A DNA stretch of 55,550 nucleotides from Rivularia sp. MS3 (GCA_019192545.1 JAHCMI010000063.1:1-55550), one strand, 5' to 3'. Numbered from the stretch's first letter, positions 27,076 through 36,106 are shown. The notes: generated by a model from the sequence alone, not told the origin. Made by a program: numbers and translations.

Positions 27076-28583
27076 GGCATTGTATATTCAATAGGTGATG
27101 GTGGCAATATATAAGGATTTTCCCATAGTAATGAAATGTGATTTCCGATGTGAGTTTGTTTATCTATAGCTACAGAAGCCTGCAAACGTTTTTCTTTAAC
27201 TCGCTCCGGTAATTTCATAATTGAACATTTTAAAAGTTCATCTATTTCCTCTCGAATATTTGAATGTTGTAATTCCTCTCTAATCCATAAAGCTACAGGA
27301 ATAGCACTTTTATTTATCGCTGCCAAAATTTTCGGAAAAACTTCCGGTGACGGCGATTTTATCAATTTTAAAGCAGTTATATTTTCTCTGAGTAAAATAT
27401 AATATAATTGCTTTTCCAATTCCTCGTCAGAATTGCAATCATCATCAGATACGAAACATTCAGCACAAGCACAATTTACAAAGGTATTCCACTTCCGCTC
27501 CCAATCATTTTGATTCCAATATTTTTTCAATCGTTTATAAGAGCGAACAATTACCTTATATTCATTACCAATAGGGCTGGGAATATCGTGTTCCTCTTCA
27601 TCTGGTGAAATTGTCCAGCTATCAACTGGTTGATTCAAAAGCTCGTTGGGTAAAATGAACTCAATACTGGTTTGATGGCGGGAGAAAGTCGGCTGCTGAT
27701 AAATTTTTTCAAAGCAAAATTTTAATAAATCAGCAATTTCTTTTTCTTCAAATTTAACTTTTTTGTTATTTTCTCCATCTTGGTTAATTGAGATATACCC
27801 TTCACCAGTCTTAGAATTAAATTTACCTGCTTCTCCGTAGGGAATAAACCAAGCTTCAAACCAATAGCGTGCTTTGTATTGCTTGCAAGGGTGAAATATA
27901 ATTATCAGATGACTTGTTGCATCTTTATCTTGTGCGTCATTTTCTGGTTGAGAAAACTGTTTATCAAATTTATCAATATACTTTTCTCCCCATTTATTTA
28001 ACTGACTGGCTTTTTTTTCGGGAATATCTCCATCGTTTAATAAATTAACTGCAAATTGAGAAAGCTTTTCATCATAATTTTGGGATGATGTTTCCTCAAT
28101 ACTGTCAAATATTTCAATCAAAGTTTCGGGAGTTTCAGGAATTTCCTCTTCCCAATCATTAACTAAACTTTCATCGGCACAAGCTTGATAAGCTTGCTGC
28201 ATGGTTTCGATATATCTATCTTCTAAGGGCTGTAAAATTTTAAATAAACTAATAGTAATCTCAAACTTTTGCGCTATTTCTTGCAATTGGAGATTATCAG
28301 GCTGTTTTTCCAACGCTCCATCTATAAGTTTGTTTAATTTGCCTTCTTTTTGAAAATGCTGCTCCAATTTATAAACAATGTCTTCTAAATCCTCGCCAAG
28401 AGCAATATCATCTAGATTTTGACTAAATTCAAATTGCACCATCATTTGTAATTTAATTTTACTGGGAAAAGCACTACGCAATGCTTGGTTTAAATCGTTG
28501 ATAAGATAGCCAGGGACATTTGCAGAATTCATTAGTAAATGCTTAAATGCCTTAAACGATATTAATTTATACTTGATAGACAC
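27072..28583 (-). CDS. EAD1-VMAP protein (vWA-MoxR-associated protein)
   Basis: A 503-residue protein. Residues about 24-110 match effector-associated domain 1 (LNQALRSAFPSKIKLQMMV, NLEDIVYKL-like block, KLIDGALEKQPDN), a death-fold-like adaptor. The middle (about 115-270) is helical and acidic. The last 200 residues have the VMAP C-terminal pattern: EFILPNELLNQPVDSW, a YKVIVRSYKRL strand, a W-x-x-K-W helix, and the closing HISLLWENPYILPPSP. It opens the operon with MoxR and the vWA-FGE gene. The start given is GTG (28583); ATG at 28532 (residue 18) would still include the whole EAD1 and may be the true start. No enzymatic domain is seen, so the effector is probably supplied in trans by the EAD1-trypsin gene. 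Confidence 0.82.
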   Translation of the reverse strand: MSIKYKLISFKAFKHLLMNSANVPGYLINDLNQALRSAFPSKIKLQMMVQFEFSQNLDDIALGEDLEDIVYKLEQHFQKEGKLNKLIDGALEKQPDNLQLQEIAQKFEITISLFKILQPLEDRYIETMQQAYQACADESLVNDWEEEIPETPETLIEIFDSIEETSSQNYDEKLSQFAVNLLNDGDIPEKKASQLNKWGEKYIDKFDKQFSQPENDAQDKDATSHLIIIFHPCKQYKARYWFEAWFIPYGEAGKFNSKTGEGYISINQDGENNKKVKFEEKEIADLLKFCFEKIYQQPTFSRHQTSIEFILPNELLNQPVDSWTISPDEEEHDIPSPIGNEYKVIVRSYKRLKKYWNQNDWERKWNTFVNCACAECFVSDDDCNSDEELEKQLYYILLRENITALKLIKSPSPEVFPKILAAINKSAIPVALWIREELQHSNIREEIDELLKCSIMKLPERVKEKRLQASVAIDKQTHIGNHISLLWENPYILPPSPIEYTMP

Positions 28584-28727
28584 TTAAGTACTTCTACATA
28601 TTTGCATACATTTCCGTAAAAATGTTTACTTTTTATCCGAATTTAAGTTTTTAAGGTTCGTAGTTGTGCTTACAGCGGCAAATATTTGGCATCTCGAAAC
28701 AAAGACGGCGTAATTACAGAGTATTAG

Positions 28728-28843
28728 TGGTCTGTCCCATTAAAATTGACGGGTAAGGGCAGGGAGGGGGGGAGTGGGGGAGTGGGGGAAGAAAATATTT
28801 TTTATATTTACTATATGCCCATCAGAACTAATGGGACAAACCA
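28728..28843. mobile_element. 116-bp element with GTCCCATTA/TAATGGGAC termini and G-rich core
   Basis: GGTCTGTCCCATTA at the left and TAATGGGACAAACC at the right are imperfect terminal inverted repeats. The core has runs of 3-7 G (GGGAGGGGGGGAGTGGGGG). A truncated relative begins at 55497 at the edge of the window. It is non-coding. Confidence 0.6.
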
Positions 28844-28880
28844 TTAGTACTTCACCACATTAATTTTGATGGGTTTTGAA

Positions 28881-28979
28881 GTCGTTAAGTCGTTAAGTCG
28901 TTAAGTAGTTAAGTAGGTTGGGTGAAGCGAAGCGCAACCCAACACCAACGTTGGGTTACACTCCGTTTCACCCAACCTA
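28881..28979. repeat. AGTCGTTA tandem repeat followed by a long hairpin
   Basis: AGTCGTTA-type units (28881-28917) run into a 12-bp perfect stem AGGTTGGGTGAA (28916-28927) / TTCACCCAACCT (28968-28979) with a nested AACCCAAC/GTTGGGTT stem. With the element at 28728 and a GCGCAACTACGAACG dispersed repeat near 29097, this accounts for most of the 540-bp gap; no gene seen. The hairpin may separate the protease gene from the VMAP operon. Confidence 0.65.
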
Positions 28980-29123
28980 CGTAGCTACGTAGCAACTACG
29001 AATTAATTTTCTAACCCGTCAAAACTAATGATTTGGACTACTCGCCTTCGGATGCCACATATTTGGCGCTGTAAGCGGAGCTTTCTCGCAGAGTAAGCGC
29101 AACTACGAACGATAATTTATCAA

Positions 29124-30215
29124 TTACCACATTGCCTCACCGCTGCGTAATTTTGCTAATAAACCTTGCTTTTCCAAACGGGCACAAATTGCAGTAAAAG
29201 GACTTCCAGCATTGTAAGCTGGGTTGTAATTGGGGTCGCCGCTGTGGTGTAATGCAACTAAATTCCAGTTAATATCGAAACATGGCGAGCCGGAGGAACC
29301 CCCTTCGGTGTTGGTTTTATATTTTACTACCGTGCCGTTTTCGTTGACGCTGATAATTGCATCGGTATCAAAAGCCAGCTTCAACGGTTGAGCCTCGGGA
29401 TGCTGCACTATTAATAAAGGTGTTTCTGGTAAAAACTGATAATCTAGCGAATCTGGTAATTTAATCCATCCTCTGTGTGGAGTATCGGGAACAGAATTAT
29501 TAGCTATAGATTCTTCTCCGGCAACTGCATCTATTCGCAGCAAGGCATAATCTAATTCATCGGCAGTTGGTAAAGAATTATCGGTATAGGGGCTTTTATC
29601 GATTAACCAGTCATCTACATCTAAACGGTATTCGGTACCTTTGTTTATTACTTTCCCTTCTAATTGTTTGTAATCAAAGCGCAAAATTACGTTTTCGGGA
29701 GTCGCGTTTTCTGAGATTACGGGTTCAATAACGTGATAATTTGTAATGACAACATTCGGCGCAATCAGAAAACCCGTACCAAAAGATTGAAAATTATTCT
29801 TTTTGGTAATCTCTATCCGACAAACTTGAGCTTCGATGGTACCCAACTTCTCCCGCCATGTATTTACATCGAGAAAACTATTTGTTTTCTTAACAATTTT
29901 TTCTAAACCACCGACTTTCGATAGTTGAGATGGTAGAGATATAGTTAAATTAAGTTCTTGTGCAATGATAAATAAGCTCGGATTTCCCGGATTTGCTTCC
30001 CTTGCACCTGCAATTAATTTATCAGTCCACCCTTCGGCTTGGGAAGCACCAATCAAATCAAAAGCAATTTTATCTATAGGATTATTTTCTGATGAAATAG
30101 TATTCAGACTTTTATCAAATTGAAATTTCACAAATTCAGCTAGTTTCGGCTGAGATGGAAAAGCTTCCACCAAAGCATCTCTTAATTTTTGATATTGTTT
30201 TCCTTCAAGTTTCAT
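29124..30215 (-). CDS. EAD1-fused trypsin-like serine protease
   Basis: A 363-residue protein. Residues 5-90 are an EAD1 adaptor (KLRDALVEAFPSQPKLAEFV, AREANPGNPSLFIIAQEL), the same domain type as in the VMAP protein. Residues about 120-350 are a trypsin-like domain with a full triad: His161 in VITNYHV, Asp222 in DYALLRI, Ser308 in GGSSGSP. No signal peptide, so it acts in the cytoplasm. Shared EAD1 domains imply recruitment to the VMAP complex; such EAD-linked proteases are seen as executioners in bacterial conflict systems. It follows the 238-residue gene by 42 nt on the same strand, and that gap is mostly a heptamer tandem repeat. Confidence 0.88.
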   Translation of the reverse strand: MKLEGKQYQKLRDALVEAFPSQPKLAEFVKFQFDKSLNTISSENNPIDKIAFDLIGASQAEGWTDKLIAGAREANPGNPSLFIIAQELNLTISLPSQLSKVGGLEKIVKKTNSFLDVNTWREKLGTIEAQVCRIEITKKNNFQSFGTGFLIAPNVVITNYHVIEPVISENATPENVILRFDYKQLEGKVINKGTEYRLDVDDWLIDKSPYTDNSLPTADELDYALLRIDAVAGEESIANNSVPDTPHRGWIKLPDSLDYQFLPETPLLIVQHPEAQPLKLAFDTDAIISVNENGTVVKYKTNTEGGSSGSPCFDINWNLVALHHSGDPNYNPAYNAGSPFTAICARLEKQGLLAKLRSGEAMW

Positions 30216-30222
30216 ATATCAG

Positions 30223-30268
30223 TTAACAGTGAGCAGTTACCAATTACCAATTACCAATTACCAATTAC
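30223..30268. repeat. heptamer tandem repeat CCAATTA between two genes
   Basis: Four CCAATTA units follow a TTAACAGTGAGCAGTTA stretch. It fills the 42-bp gap between the protease start and the upstream stop codon and overlaps the last codons (QEGNW) of the upstream gene. Confidence 0.6.
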
Positions 30269-30974
30269 CTTCTTGAATAATTTCATACCAAAAAGAAATA
30301 TCTCTAACTTTATGAGAACCATTTTGCGGATGTCTGCCGATACCGAATTTATCGCGATATTGCAGCCAAGAAGTTCTATAAACTCCTATGGTATCACCAG
30401 TTGCCTTACTTAGGGCTTTGTATGCAAAATTACCTAAAATTGAAGCAGCGCCCAGGGCTGTGGCAAAAGTAGCGGCTTGAGTTGCGATCGCAGTAAATCC
30501 TAACATGGTACTAACGGCACCTTGAATTTCGGAGGATTGCAATTGTTGATTGAGCAGTGTTGCTAAATCGTCGGAGTCTTTTCTGTCTCGGGATACGGTA
30601 ATAAAGATATCTAAGAAATGTACCGCTTCACCATAAAATATCAATAAGCCATTTTCACCGGTGGGCAATTTATCCTTATCTTTAATTCCATCAAAGCGAA
30701 AGGTTTGCGGCATATAAAAACCCGATGAATCGCTGTCGTTAGCTCTACCATGAATAACCAAAGCATCCAAACGCATCCGTGCATCACCAAACCACTTTTT
30801 GGTATCCCAAATCATAATATCTTGAAGTCTGACGGCAAGATTAACCGGTTGTGGTTGAGTTGTTGATTCGCGAGAGCTACGGGTATTTCCTCGATCAAAT
30901 TCTTGCTCTATTTCTTGAAGATAACTACTTTCGGGGAATGCAGTTTCATCAATTAACCATTGTTGCTCTGTCAT
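30258..30974 (-). CDS. unknown protein with hydrophobic helix, in the conflict locus
   Basis: A 238-residue protein that I do not recognise. The first 45 residues are polar. Residues about 45-140 look like alternating strands (IMIWDTKKWFGDARMRLDALVIHG, GLLIFYGEAVHFLDIFITVSRD), suggesting a beta-sandwich. Residues about 150-185 are a long hydrophobic, Ala/Gly-rich stretch (MLGFTAIATQAATFATALGAAS) able to enter a membrane, and the C-terminus is aromatic (DISFWYEIIQEGNW). It is 42 nt upstream of the EAD1-protease on the same strand and probably in one transcript. Possible roles, all speculative: membrane-acting effector, protease substrate or sensor. It stays a hypothetical protein. Confidence 0.7.
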   Translation of the reverse strand: MTEQQWLIDETAFPESSYLQEIEQEFDRGNTRSSRESTTQPQPVNLAVRLQDIMIWDTKKWFGDARMRLDALVIHGRANDSDSSGFYMPQTFRFDGIKDKDKLPTGENGLLIFYGEAVHFLDIFITVSRDRKDSDDLATLLNQQLQSSEIQGAVSTMLGFTAIATQAATFATALGAASILGNFAYKALSKATGDTIGVYRTSWLQYRDKFGIGRHPQNGSHKVRDISFWYEIIQEGNW

Positions 30975-31056
30975 AAATAATATTTCTTTGATATTGTTGT
31001 GATTATTCTATTATTTTCTTAAATTTTTAGGCGAGTTGTGAGTAGCGAGTTAGGAA

Positions 31057-31107
31057 TTATGAGTTATGAGTTATGAGTTATGAGTTACGAGTTATGAGTT
31101 ATGAGTT
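31057..31107. repeat. ATGAGTT heptamer tandem repeat
   Basis: Seven units of TTATGAG, one with TTACGAG, in the 169-bp gap before the P450 gene's stop codon. Confidence 0.75.
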
Positions 31108-31143
31108 AAAAATTTTCTTCCCCCTCTCCCCTCTCTAATTCCC

Positions 31144-32484
31144 TCAAATGCAAGACTTCACCATCATTGAAACACCTCCACTGGGAACAATGGTAATCCC
31201 CCGACGCACTGGTTTGACTGGTTTTTTATCGATTAATTCTAGTTGGAATTTTTGGATAATAGTCGCTAAAATCAACTTCATTTCATATACGGCAAAAGCC
31301 GAGCCAATACAGCCGCGATAGCCTCCACCGAAAGGTAAATATTCAAATGCAGAAAATTTTCTATCTAAAAATCTTTCGGGAATAAATTTATCTGGTTGTT
31401 GATAAGTTGTTTGCTGACGATGAGCTAAATATATACAGGGCACTAAAACAGTACCTTCTGCAAACTTTTCTCCGGCAACTTCTACTTTATCTACAGCCAT
31501 CCTGGGAGTACAAATTAAAGCTATAGGGTGAAGACGCATGGTTTCGGAGCAAACTGCACTAAGATATGGTAGTTGAGCAATTTTTTCTGGAGATTTTTTA
31601 TTTAAATTTTCTAAATTATCCAAAGTTTGTAATTCTGCAATTAATTTACTATAAACTTCAACATGAGAATGAATCATGTAAAATAACCAAGCCAAAACTC
31701 CAGAGGTGGTTTCGTAACCCAGAAGCAACAGGGAAACTAATTGATCTCGTAATTCCTTGTCTGTCATTTTACCGCCATCTTCGTCACTCGCCGACATCAA
31801 CAGACTTAAAATATCTTCCCCTAAATTATCATTGCTTAACCTACGTTCGGAAATCTCTGCATATATTAACTTATCAATTTCTTCCCTTCTTTTGAGATAA
31901 TTTCCCCAGGGACTCCATTTTCCTAAATCTTGCTGTAAAGGGGGAAAGAAAAATAAGCTAGAAAACAAAGGTTTAGTAATATCATCTAATAGCGCGGTTA
32001 ACAACTTAATTAATTTTTCGTAACGTTCTCCGGGAGTAATTCCAAATACCACCTGAAGGATAATTTGTAAAGTAATATCTGGCATTACTTGCTGCATCGA
32101 AACGATATTACCTGGTTTCCAATCGCGAGTTACATTATTAGTAATATTGCATATAGTATCGCCATAAGATTTGAGGCGATCGCCATGAAATGGAGGCATC
32201 AATAATTGTCGCTGCCGGTTATGGGATTTACCTTCCTGAAAGACAATAGAATCGCTGCCGAATAACGGTTTGAATACATGAGTAGCTTTCTTAAAATCTA
32301 ATTTATTCGCGGGAATTGCGAAACAATCGTTAATAGCTTCAGGGCTGCTGAAAAAGACAACGGGAGGAGAATTTATTCCTAAAACTCTTAAACTAAAGGT
32401 ATCACCGTATTTTTGTGCGTGGCTATCGAAAAAGTTGATGGGATTGGCGATTAATTGCAGGGTTTGGATTAACGAGTTTTGCAT
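31144..32484 (-). CDS. cytochrome P450 (CYP110-like, divergent)
   Basis: A 446-residue soluble P450. Present are the I-helix oxygen motif LLLGYETTSG (Gly-Tyr replacing the usual Ala/Gly-His), the K-helix ETMRLHP, the PERF block FIPERFLDRKF, and the haem loop FGGGYRGCIG with ligand Cys392. Overall it resembles the cyanobacterial CYP110 group, some members of which oxidise fatty acids or terpenes. It is clearly more distant from the pair at 36.1-39.0 kb than those are from each other. No redox partner is linked; the flavodoxin at 17.5 kb or a ferredoxin could serve. Substrate unknown. Confidence 0.88.
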   Translation of the reverse strand: MQNSLIQTLQLIANPINFFDSHAQKYGDTFSLRVLGINSPPVVFFSSPEAINDCFAIPANKLDFKKATHVFKPLFGSDSIVFQEGKSHNRQRQLLMPPFHGDRLKSYGDTICNITNNVTRDWKPGNIVSMQQVMPDITLQIILQVVFGITPGERYEKLIKLLTALLDDITKPLFSSLFFFPPLQQDLGKWSPWGNYLKRREEIDKLIYAEISERRLSNDNLGEDILSLLMSASDEDGGKMTDKELRDQLVSLLLLGYETTSGVLAWLFYMIHSHVEVYSKLIAELQTLDNLENLNKKSPEKIAQLPYLSAVCSETMRLHPIALICTPRMAVDKVEVAGEKFAEGTVLVPCIYLAHRQQTTYQQPDKFIPERFLDRKFSAFEYLPFGGGYRGCIGSAFAVYEMKLILATIIQKFQLELIDKKPVKPVRRGITIVPSGGVSMMVKSCI

Positions 32485-32811
32485 TAGGTCAAAGGTTAAA
32501 GGTTAAAGGTCAAAGGTTTAAATTCTTTTTCCAATACTTTATTTTCTCACTTTAGCGATGTCTAAGACTCTTAATTATTTGTAATTAAAATGAAAGCGGG
32601 CGGGCAGGGATGCCCGTTGTACCTTACCAACCTGAAATATGCTGTATTTGGCGAAGACTATATTAACTATCACTAAGGACTTTAGTCCTTAAAGAGCGCT
32701 AAAGCGCAACTACGAACGAAATGCGTAATTTCTCAAGCTCCAGGATGAATAATAAATGTAACGCCGTAATCTCCATTTAACAACTGCATTATACGTTGAA
32801 TATTACTCTCT
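32485..32811. other. repeat-rich intergenic region
   Basis: No gene seen. It contains GGTTAAA/GGTCAAA heptamers (about 32490-32518), the palindrome AAGGACTTTAGTCCTT (about 32679-32694) and the dispersed repeat GCGCAACTACGAACG (about 32704-32718), which recurs inverted near 28654, 35631 and 44772. TGAAATATGCTGTATTT near 32634 recurs near 42026. Confidence 0.5.
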
Positions 32812-32988
32812 ATGCCTTTGGCTCAGTTAAAGTTAATTTACAACAAAGATGTAGCTGTAGATGATATTAAAAGAACTGATGTAAACTTCGATTCACCATC
32901 ATCATTAGCGGATGAAAAATCCGCAGCAAAATCTTTTGCTCATCCTTATTATTGGGCACCGTTTGTTTTGATTGGGAATGGGTTGTAA
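32812..32988 (+). pseudogene. CHAT-domain protein C-terminal remnant
   Basis: A 58-codon open frame whose last part SFAHPYYWAPFVLIGNGL is the standard C-terminus of CHAT proteases (compare GFWAPYVLVGNWL at the end of 14754-17312). The preceding part LKLIYNKDVAVDDIKRTDVNF also has the feel of the tail of a CHAT protein. The catalytic His and Cys regions are absent, so this is a relic of a lost gene rather than a working protein. It points at the P450/amidase region having once carried another CHAT gene. Confidence 0.7.
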
Positions 32989-33054
32989 ATCTTCAGGTTC
33001 GCAACTGAACACCACTAGGGGTTTGCAACCCCAAGCGGGTGTGGTAGAAAATCT

Positions 33055-35271
33055 TTACATCAGAAAAGCAAAATCACTTTCCCCAAGCCCTTGCATACCT
33101 AATACAACAGCCACATCTCGATCCAAAACATTTATTACAGTATTCTTACCATCCATTTGCAAACTAACATCTTCAAAATCACCAATACCTGAAATTCCAA
33201 TTACATCAATTCCACTTTCAAAGTCTGTAATTGTATTTACTTCTTCTGGTAATTGAGCATTCGCAATCCAAAATTGATCTTTACCGGCACCACCACTAAT
33301 TGTATTTCCACCTTTTTCGGTAATAAAAAATCTATCGTTACCTTTACCGCCAATTAATCTATCGTTGCCACCAACAAAGAAGGTATCGTCTCCATCGCCA
33401 CCATTTAAACGATTTCCTCCTCTACCCAGGGAAGCATCAAGAATATCATTACCTTTACCAGCATTAACTGTATCGTTTTTACCGGCGAATAATTCATCAT
33501 CGCCGCTACCGCCAAATACTCGATTACCACCGGAAATACTTTGAGTGGTATCTACTAAATCGTTACCTTTTCCAGCAAATACTACATCTTTATTTCCGTC
33601 AAAATCTGGAATTAACTGCGTTTCTAAAATATCATCACCAGCATCGCCAACGACTAACACTTCGGTGACATATTCAAACTTTTCTCCCGGTAAAGCAGGT
33701 GTATTCGATGGGGGAATTCTAACCGGATTTTGCTGTTCGTAGGCATATGCTAATCCTATTAAGGTAGGCTCGGTAAATTCCTGCCCAAATAAAGACATAC
33801 CCACGGGTAAACCTTGTTCTGTATATCCCACTGGTAAAGTTAAATCGGGGAAACCAGATAAATTTCCTAGATAATTTGCGCGATAGGGGTCGCCGCCGAT
33901 ATTATCTAAATTAGCTTGATAAGTTGGGTCTTCTATTACATTACCATCGGAGTCGGTAATCGGTGTTGCTGGAGTGGCAATTGTGGGATAAACTATGGCA
34001 TCTAACTTGTTGCTAGCAAAAATATTATTTAACTCTTGCTGCAATTGGGGAATACCTTGATTAATCGCTGCTTGATATTCGGGATTATCCAAGCCGCCAA
34101 ATTGCAATGAATCTTCGTATACAGCAATCCGATTGGGATTAACTGGAGTTTCCGAATTAACTAACTCTGGATCTTTACTCGCTGCAATCAATTCCTCTAA
34201 ATTCTTTGGATATTCCTCATCCAGAGTACTAAAGTATTCCTCAATCTGGGGATTAAATTCAGCTTGAACTACCGTATTTAATAAAGTACCGTAATTAGAA
34301 GCGTCTACAACCGTTTCCGGAAGATCCAACTCGATAATAGTTGCACCAGCAGCCCTCATATTATCAATAGCTGCTTCCACCAACTTATCAACTTCATCGT
34401 TGCCGCCGAAATATTCCCGAGCTACACCAATTCTTGCTCCCTGCAAAGCATCTTTATTTAAGAATTGCGTATAGTCATCAAAACCTTTACCCTGACTAGC
34501 TTCCGTCGCCGGATCGTTTTCGTCAACACCAGCCATTACACCCAAGGCGATCGCTGCATCTTCAACAGAAAGAGCCATAGGACCAGCATAATCTACCGTC
34601 AGCGCTAAGGGAACTATACCATCAGCACTCACCAATCCCCGCGTCGGCTTGATTCCCACCAAACCGGTAACAGCAGAAGGTCCCCTAACCGAACCCGCCG
34701 TATCCGTACCAGTACCTAAAGTGGCAAAATTCGCGGCAATTGCAGCACCAGTACCGCTACTCGAACCGCTAGCATCGCGATTGAGATTATAAGGATTGAG
34801 GGTTAAACCTCCTTTAGAACTGTAACCAAGCCTTCCAGAAGAAAGAGCAAATTCGCTCATATTGGTTTTACCCAAAATAATTGCTCCAGAATCGCGAAAT
34901 TGCTTGGTAGTAAAAGCATCATCGGGTGGAATCGAACCATGTAAAACATCCGAACCCGCAGTAGTCGGTAAATCAAAAGTATTGTAATTATCTTTTAAAA
35001 GTACCGGAATTCCATATAAAGCTCCATCTGCACCTTGATTTCTCAACTTTGCATCTAACTCCCTAGCTTTATCCAAAGCATCGGGATTAACCGAAATCAC
35101 CGCAGAAAGATTCGGACCTTGGTCATCGTAAGCTGTTATTCTATTCAAATAAAGTTGAGTTAATTCCTCAACACTCAGAGCGCCGAAGCTGTACGCTTTT
35201 TGAATATCGTTAACTGTCGCTTCTTGTAAATTAAAAGTAGATGGTGCAGAAAGATTGAAGGTAGATGGCAT
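33055..35271 (-). CDS. amidase-signature enzyme with C-terminal RTX calcium-binding repeats
   Basis: A 738-residue fusion. Residues about 20-495 are an amidase-signature hydrolase with the Ser-cisSer-Lys triad: Lys93 in PVLLKDN, the cis-serine in SGSSSGTG (about 170), and Ser194 in GTDTAGSVRGPS. Residues about 530-700 are RTX-like nonapeptides (GKGNDLVD, GGSGDDELFAG, GKGNDILD, GGDGDDTFFVG, GGAGKDQF) that bind calcium in a beta-roll. The end (SGIDVIGISG, DRDVAVVLGMQGL) is the usual RTX tail of cyanobacterial proteins. There is no N-terminal signal peptide, and RTX tails of this sort are normally exported by type I secretion, so it is probably extracellular. The substrate (an amide, perhaps a cell-wall or peptide compound) is unknown. 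No T1SS genes are adjacent. Confidence 0.87.
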   Translation of the reverse strand: MPSTFNLSAPSTFNLQEATVNDIQKAYSFGALSVEELTQLYLNRITAYDDQGPNLSAVISVNPDALDKARELDAKLRNQGADGALYGIPVLLKDNYNTFDLPTTAGSDVLHGSIPPDDAFTTKQFRDSGAIILGKTNMSEFALSSGRLGYSSKGGLTLNPYNLNRDASGSSSGTGAAIAANFATLGTGTDTAGSVRGPSAVTGLVGIKPTRGLVSADGIVPLALTVDYAGPMALSVEDAAIALGVMAGVDENDPATEASQGKGFDDYTQFLNKDALQGARIGVAREYFGGNDEVDKLVEAAIDNMRAAGATIIELDLPETVVDASNYGTLLNTVVQAEFNPQIEEYFSTLDEEYPKNLEELIAASKDPELVNSETPVNPNRIAVYEDSLQFGGLDNPEYQAAINQGIPQLQQELNNIFASNKLDAIVYPTIATPATPITDSDGNVIEDPTYQANLDNIGGDPYRANYLGNLSGFPDLTLPVGYTEQGLPVGMSLFGQEFTEPTLIGLAYAYEQQNPVRIPPSNTPALPGEKFEYVTEVLVVGDAGDDILETQLIPDFDGNKDVVFAGKGNDLVDTTQSISGGNRVFGGSGDDELFAGKNDTVNAGKGNDILDASLGRGGNRLNGGDGDDTFFVGGNDRLIGGKGNDRFFITEKGGNTISGGAGKDQFWIANAQLPEEVNTITDFESGIDVIGISGIGDFEDVSLQMDGKNTVINVLDRDVAVVLGMQGLGESDFAFLM

Positions 35272-36106
35272 ATTTTTTTACCTGTAATGAAATTTGGTAC
35301 TGAACCCTCATCCCGTAACAGTCATTAAATAAGGGATAACTTATTTGATTTAAAAGACTATCTAGCAAGCAGTTTACACAAAATTATTCTCGCAATCGAT
35401 CCATGCACCCTACCAATAATTTACACTGAAACGGTATTTTTACTCAGTAAAATTAACTATTATTTTTGATTTGTTTGTAACTAAATTTCTGTCAAATATC
35501 AGAAAATTTAGATGCAGATAAATCATAAATTAGGTATTGACAAAAATCAGATTTTGATTTATATGGATTTGGATTTAACAACAATGCTGCAAATTTAAAT
35601 TGCTATAATCCCAATAATCTCAATTAAATTGGTTCGTAGTTGCGCCGTCTTCGCTTCTTCTATTCAGCAGATGACTAATAAAAGTGGTTAATTTCAATGC
35701 TTATCTACAATCCATCGGCAATGCTTACGGCGAATCGTTGAGGTGTTACACCATAACTGATGTCGTAGGAAACCTTCGGCACGAGCAACAAAAGCGTTCA
35801 GCTAGGCTGCCTCTATCGCCGTTGTTTAATTTTGGAAGGAGAGGGGTGCCCGGAGGGCGGGGTGAGGTTTGCTGAGTGTAATACACTCAACCGAAAAGGA
35901 CTATATAGCGTTTTCCATTTGAGTGCTATACATTTCGATAAACCTCACCCCTTCGCCTCTCCTTAATAAGGGAGAGGGAGAGGGGGGAGTGTGAGGAGAG
36001 TGGGAAGAAGGGAAGAAAGTTTTTAACTCCTAACTCCTAACTCCTAACTCCTCCGCCCTCACTACTTGCTACTCGCTACTTGCTACTTGCTACTTGCTAC
36101 TCACTC
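35272..36106. other. 835-bp repeat-filled intergenic region
   Basis: No convincing gene. The first 350 bp are AT-rich (upstream region of the amidase). GGTTCGTAGTTGCGCCGTCTTCGC at about 35630 is a dispersed repeat. A GGGGTGAGGTT/CCTCACCCC pair (about 35841-35870 and 35943-35975) is the common palindrome. TAACTCC heptamers (36025-36050) and TTGCTAC heptamers (about 36061-36103) run up to the P450 stop codon. A short open frame over 35684-35875 is repeat-derived and not called. Confidence 0.6.

Noticed and set aside
35684-35875. 63-codon plus-strand open frame
   Set aside because: Ends in the translated GGGGTGAGGT repeat and has no recognisable protein features or ribosome site.
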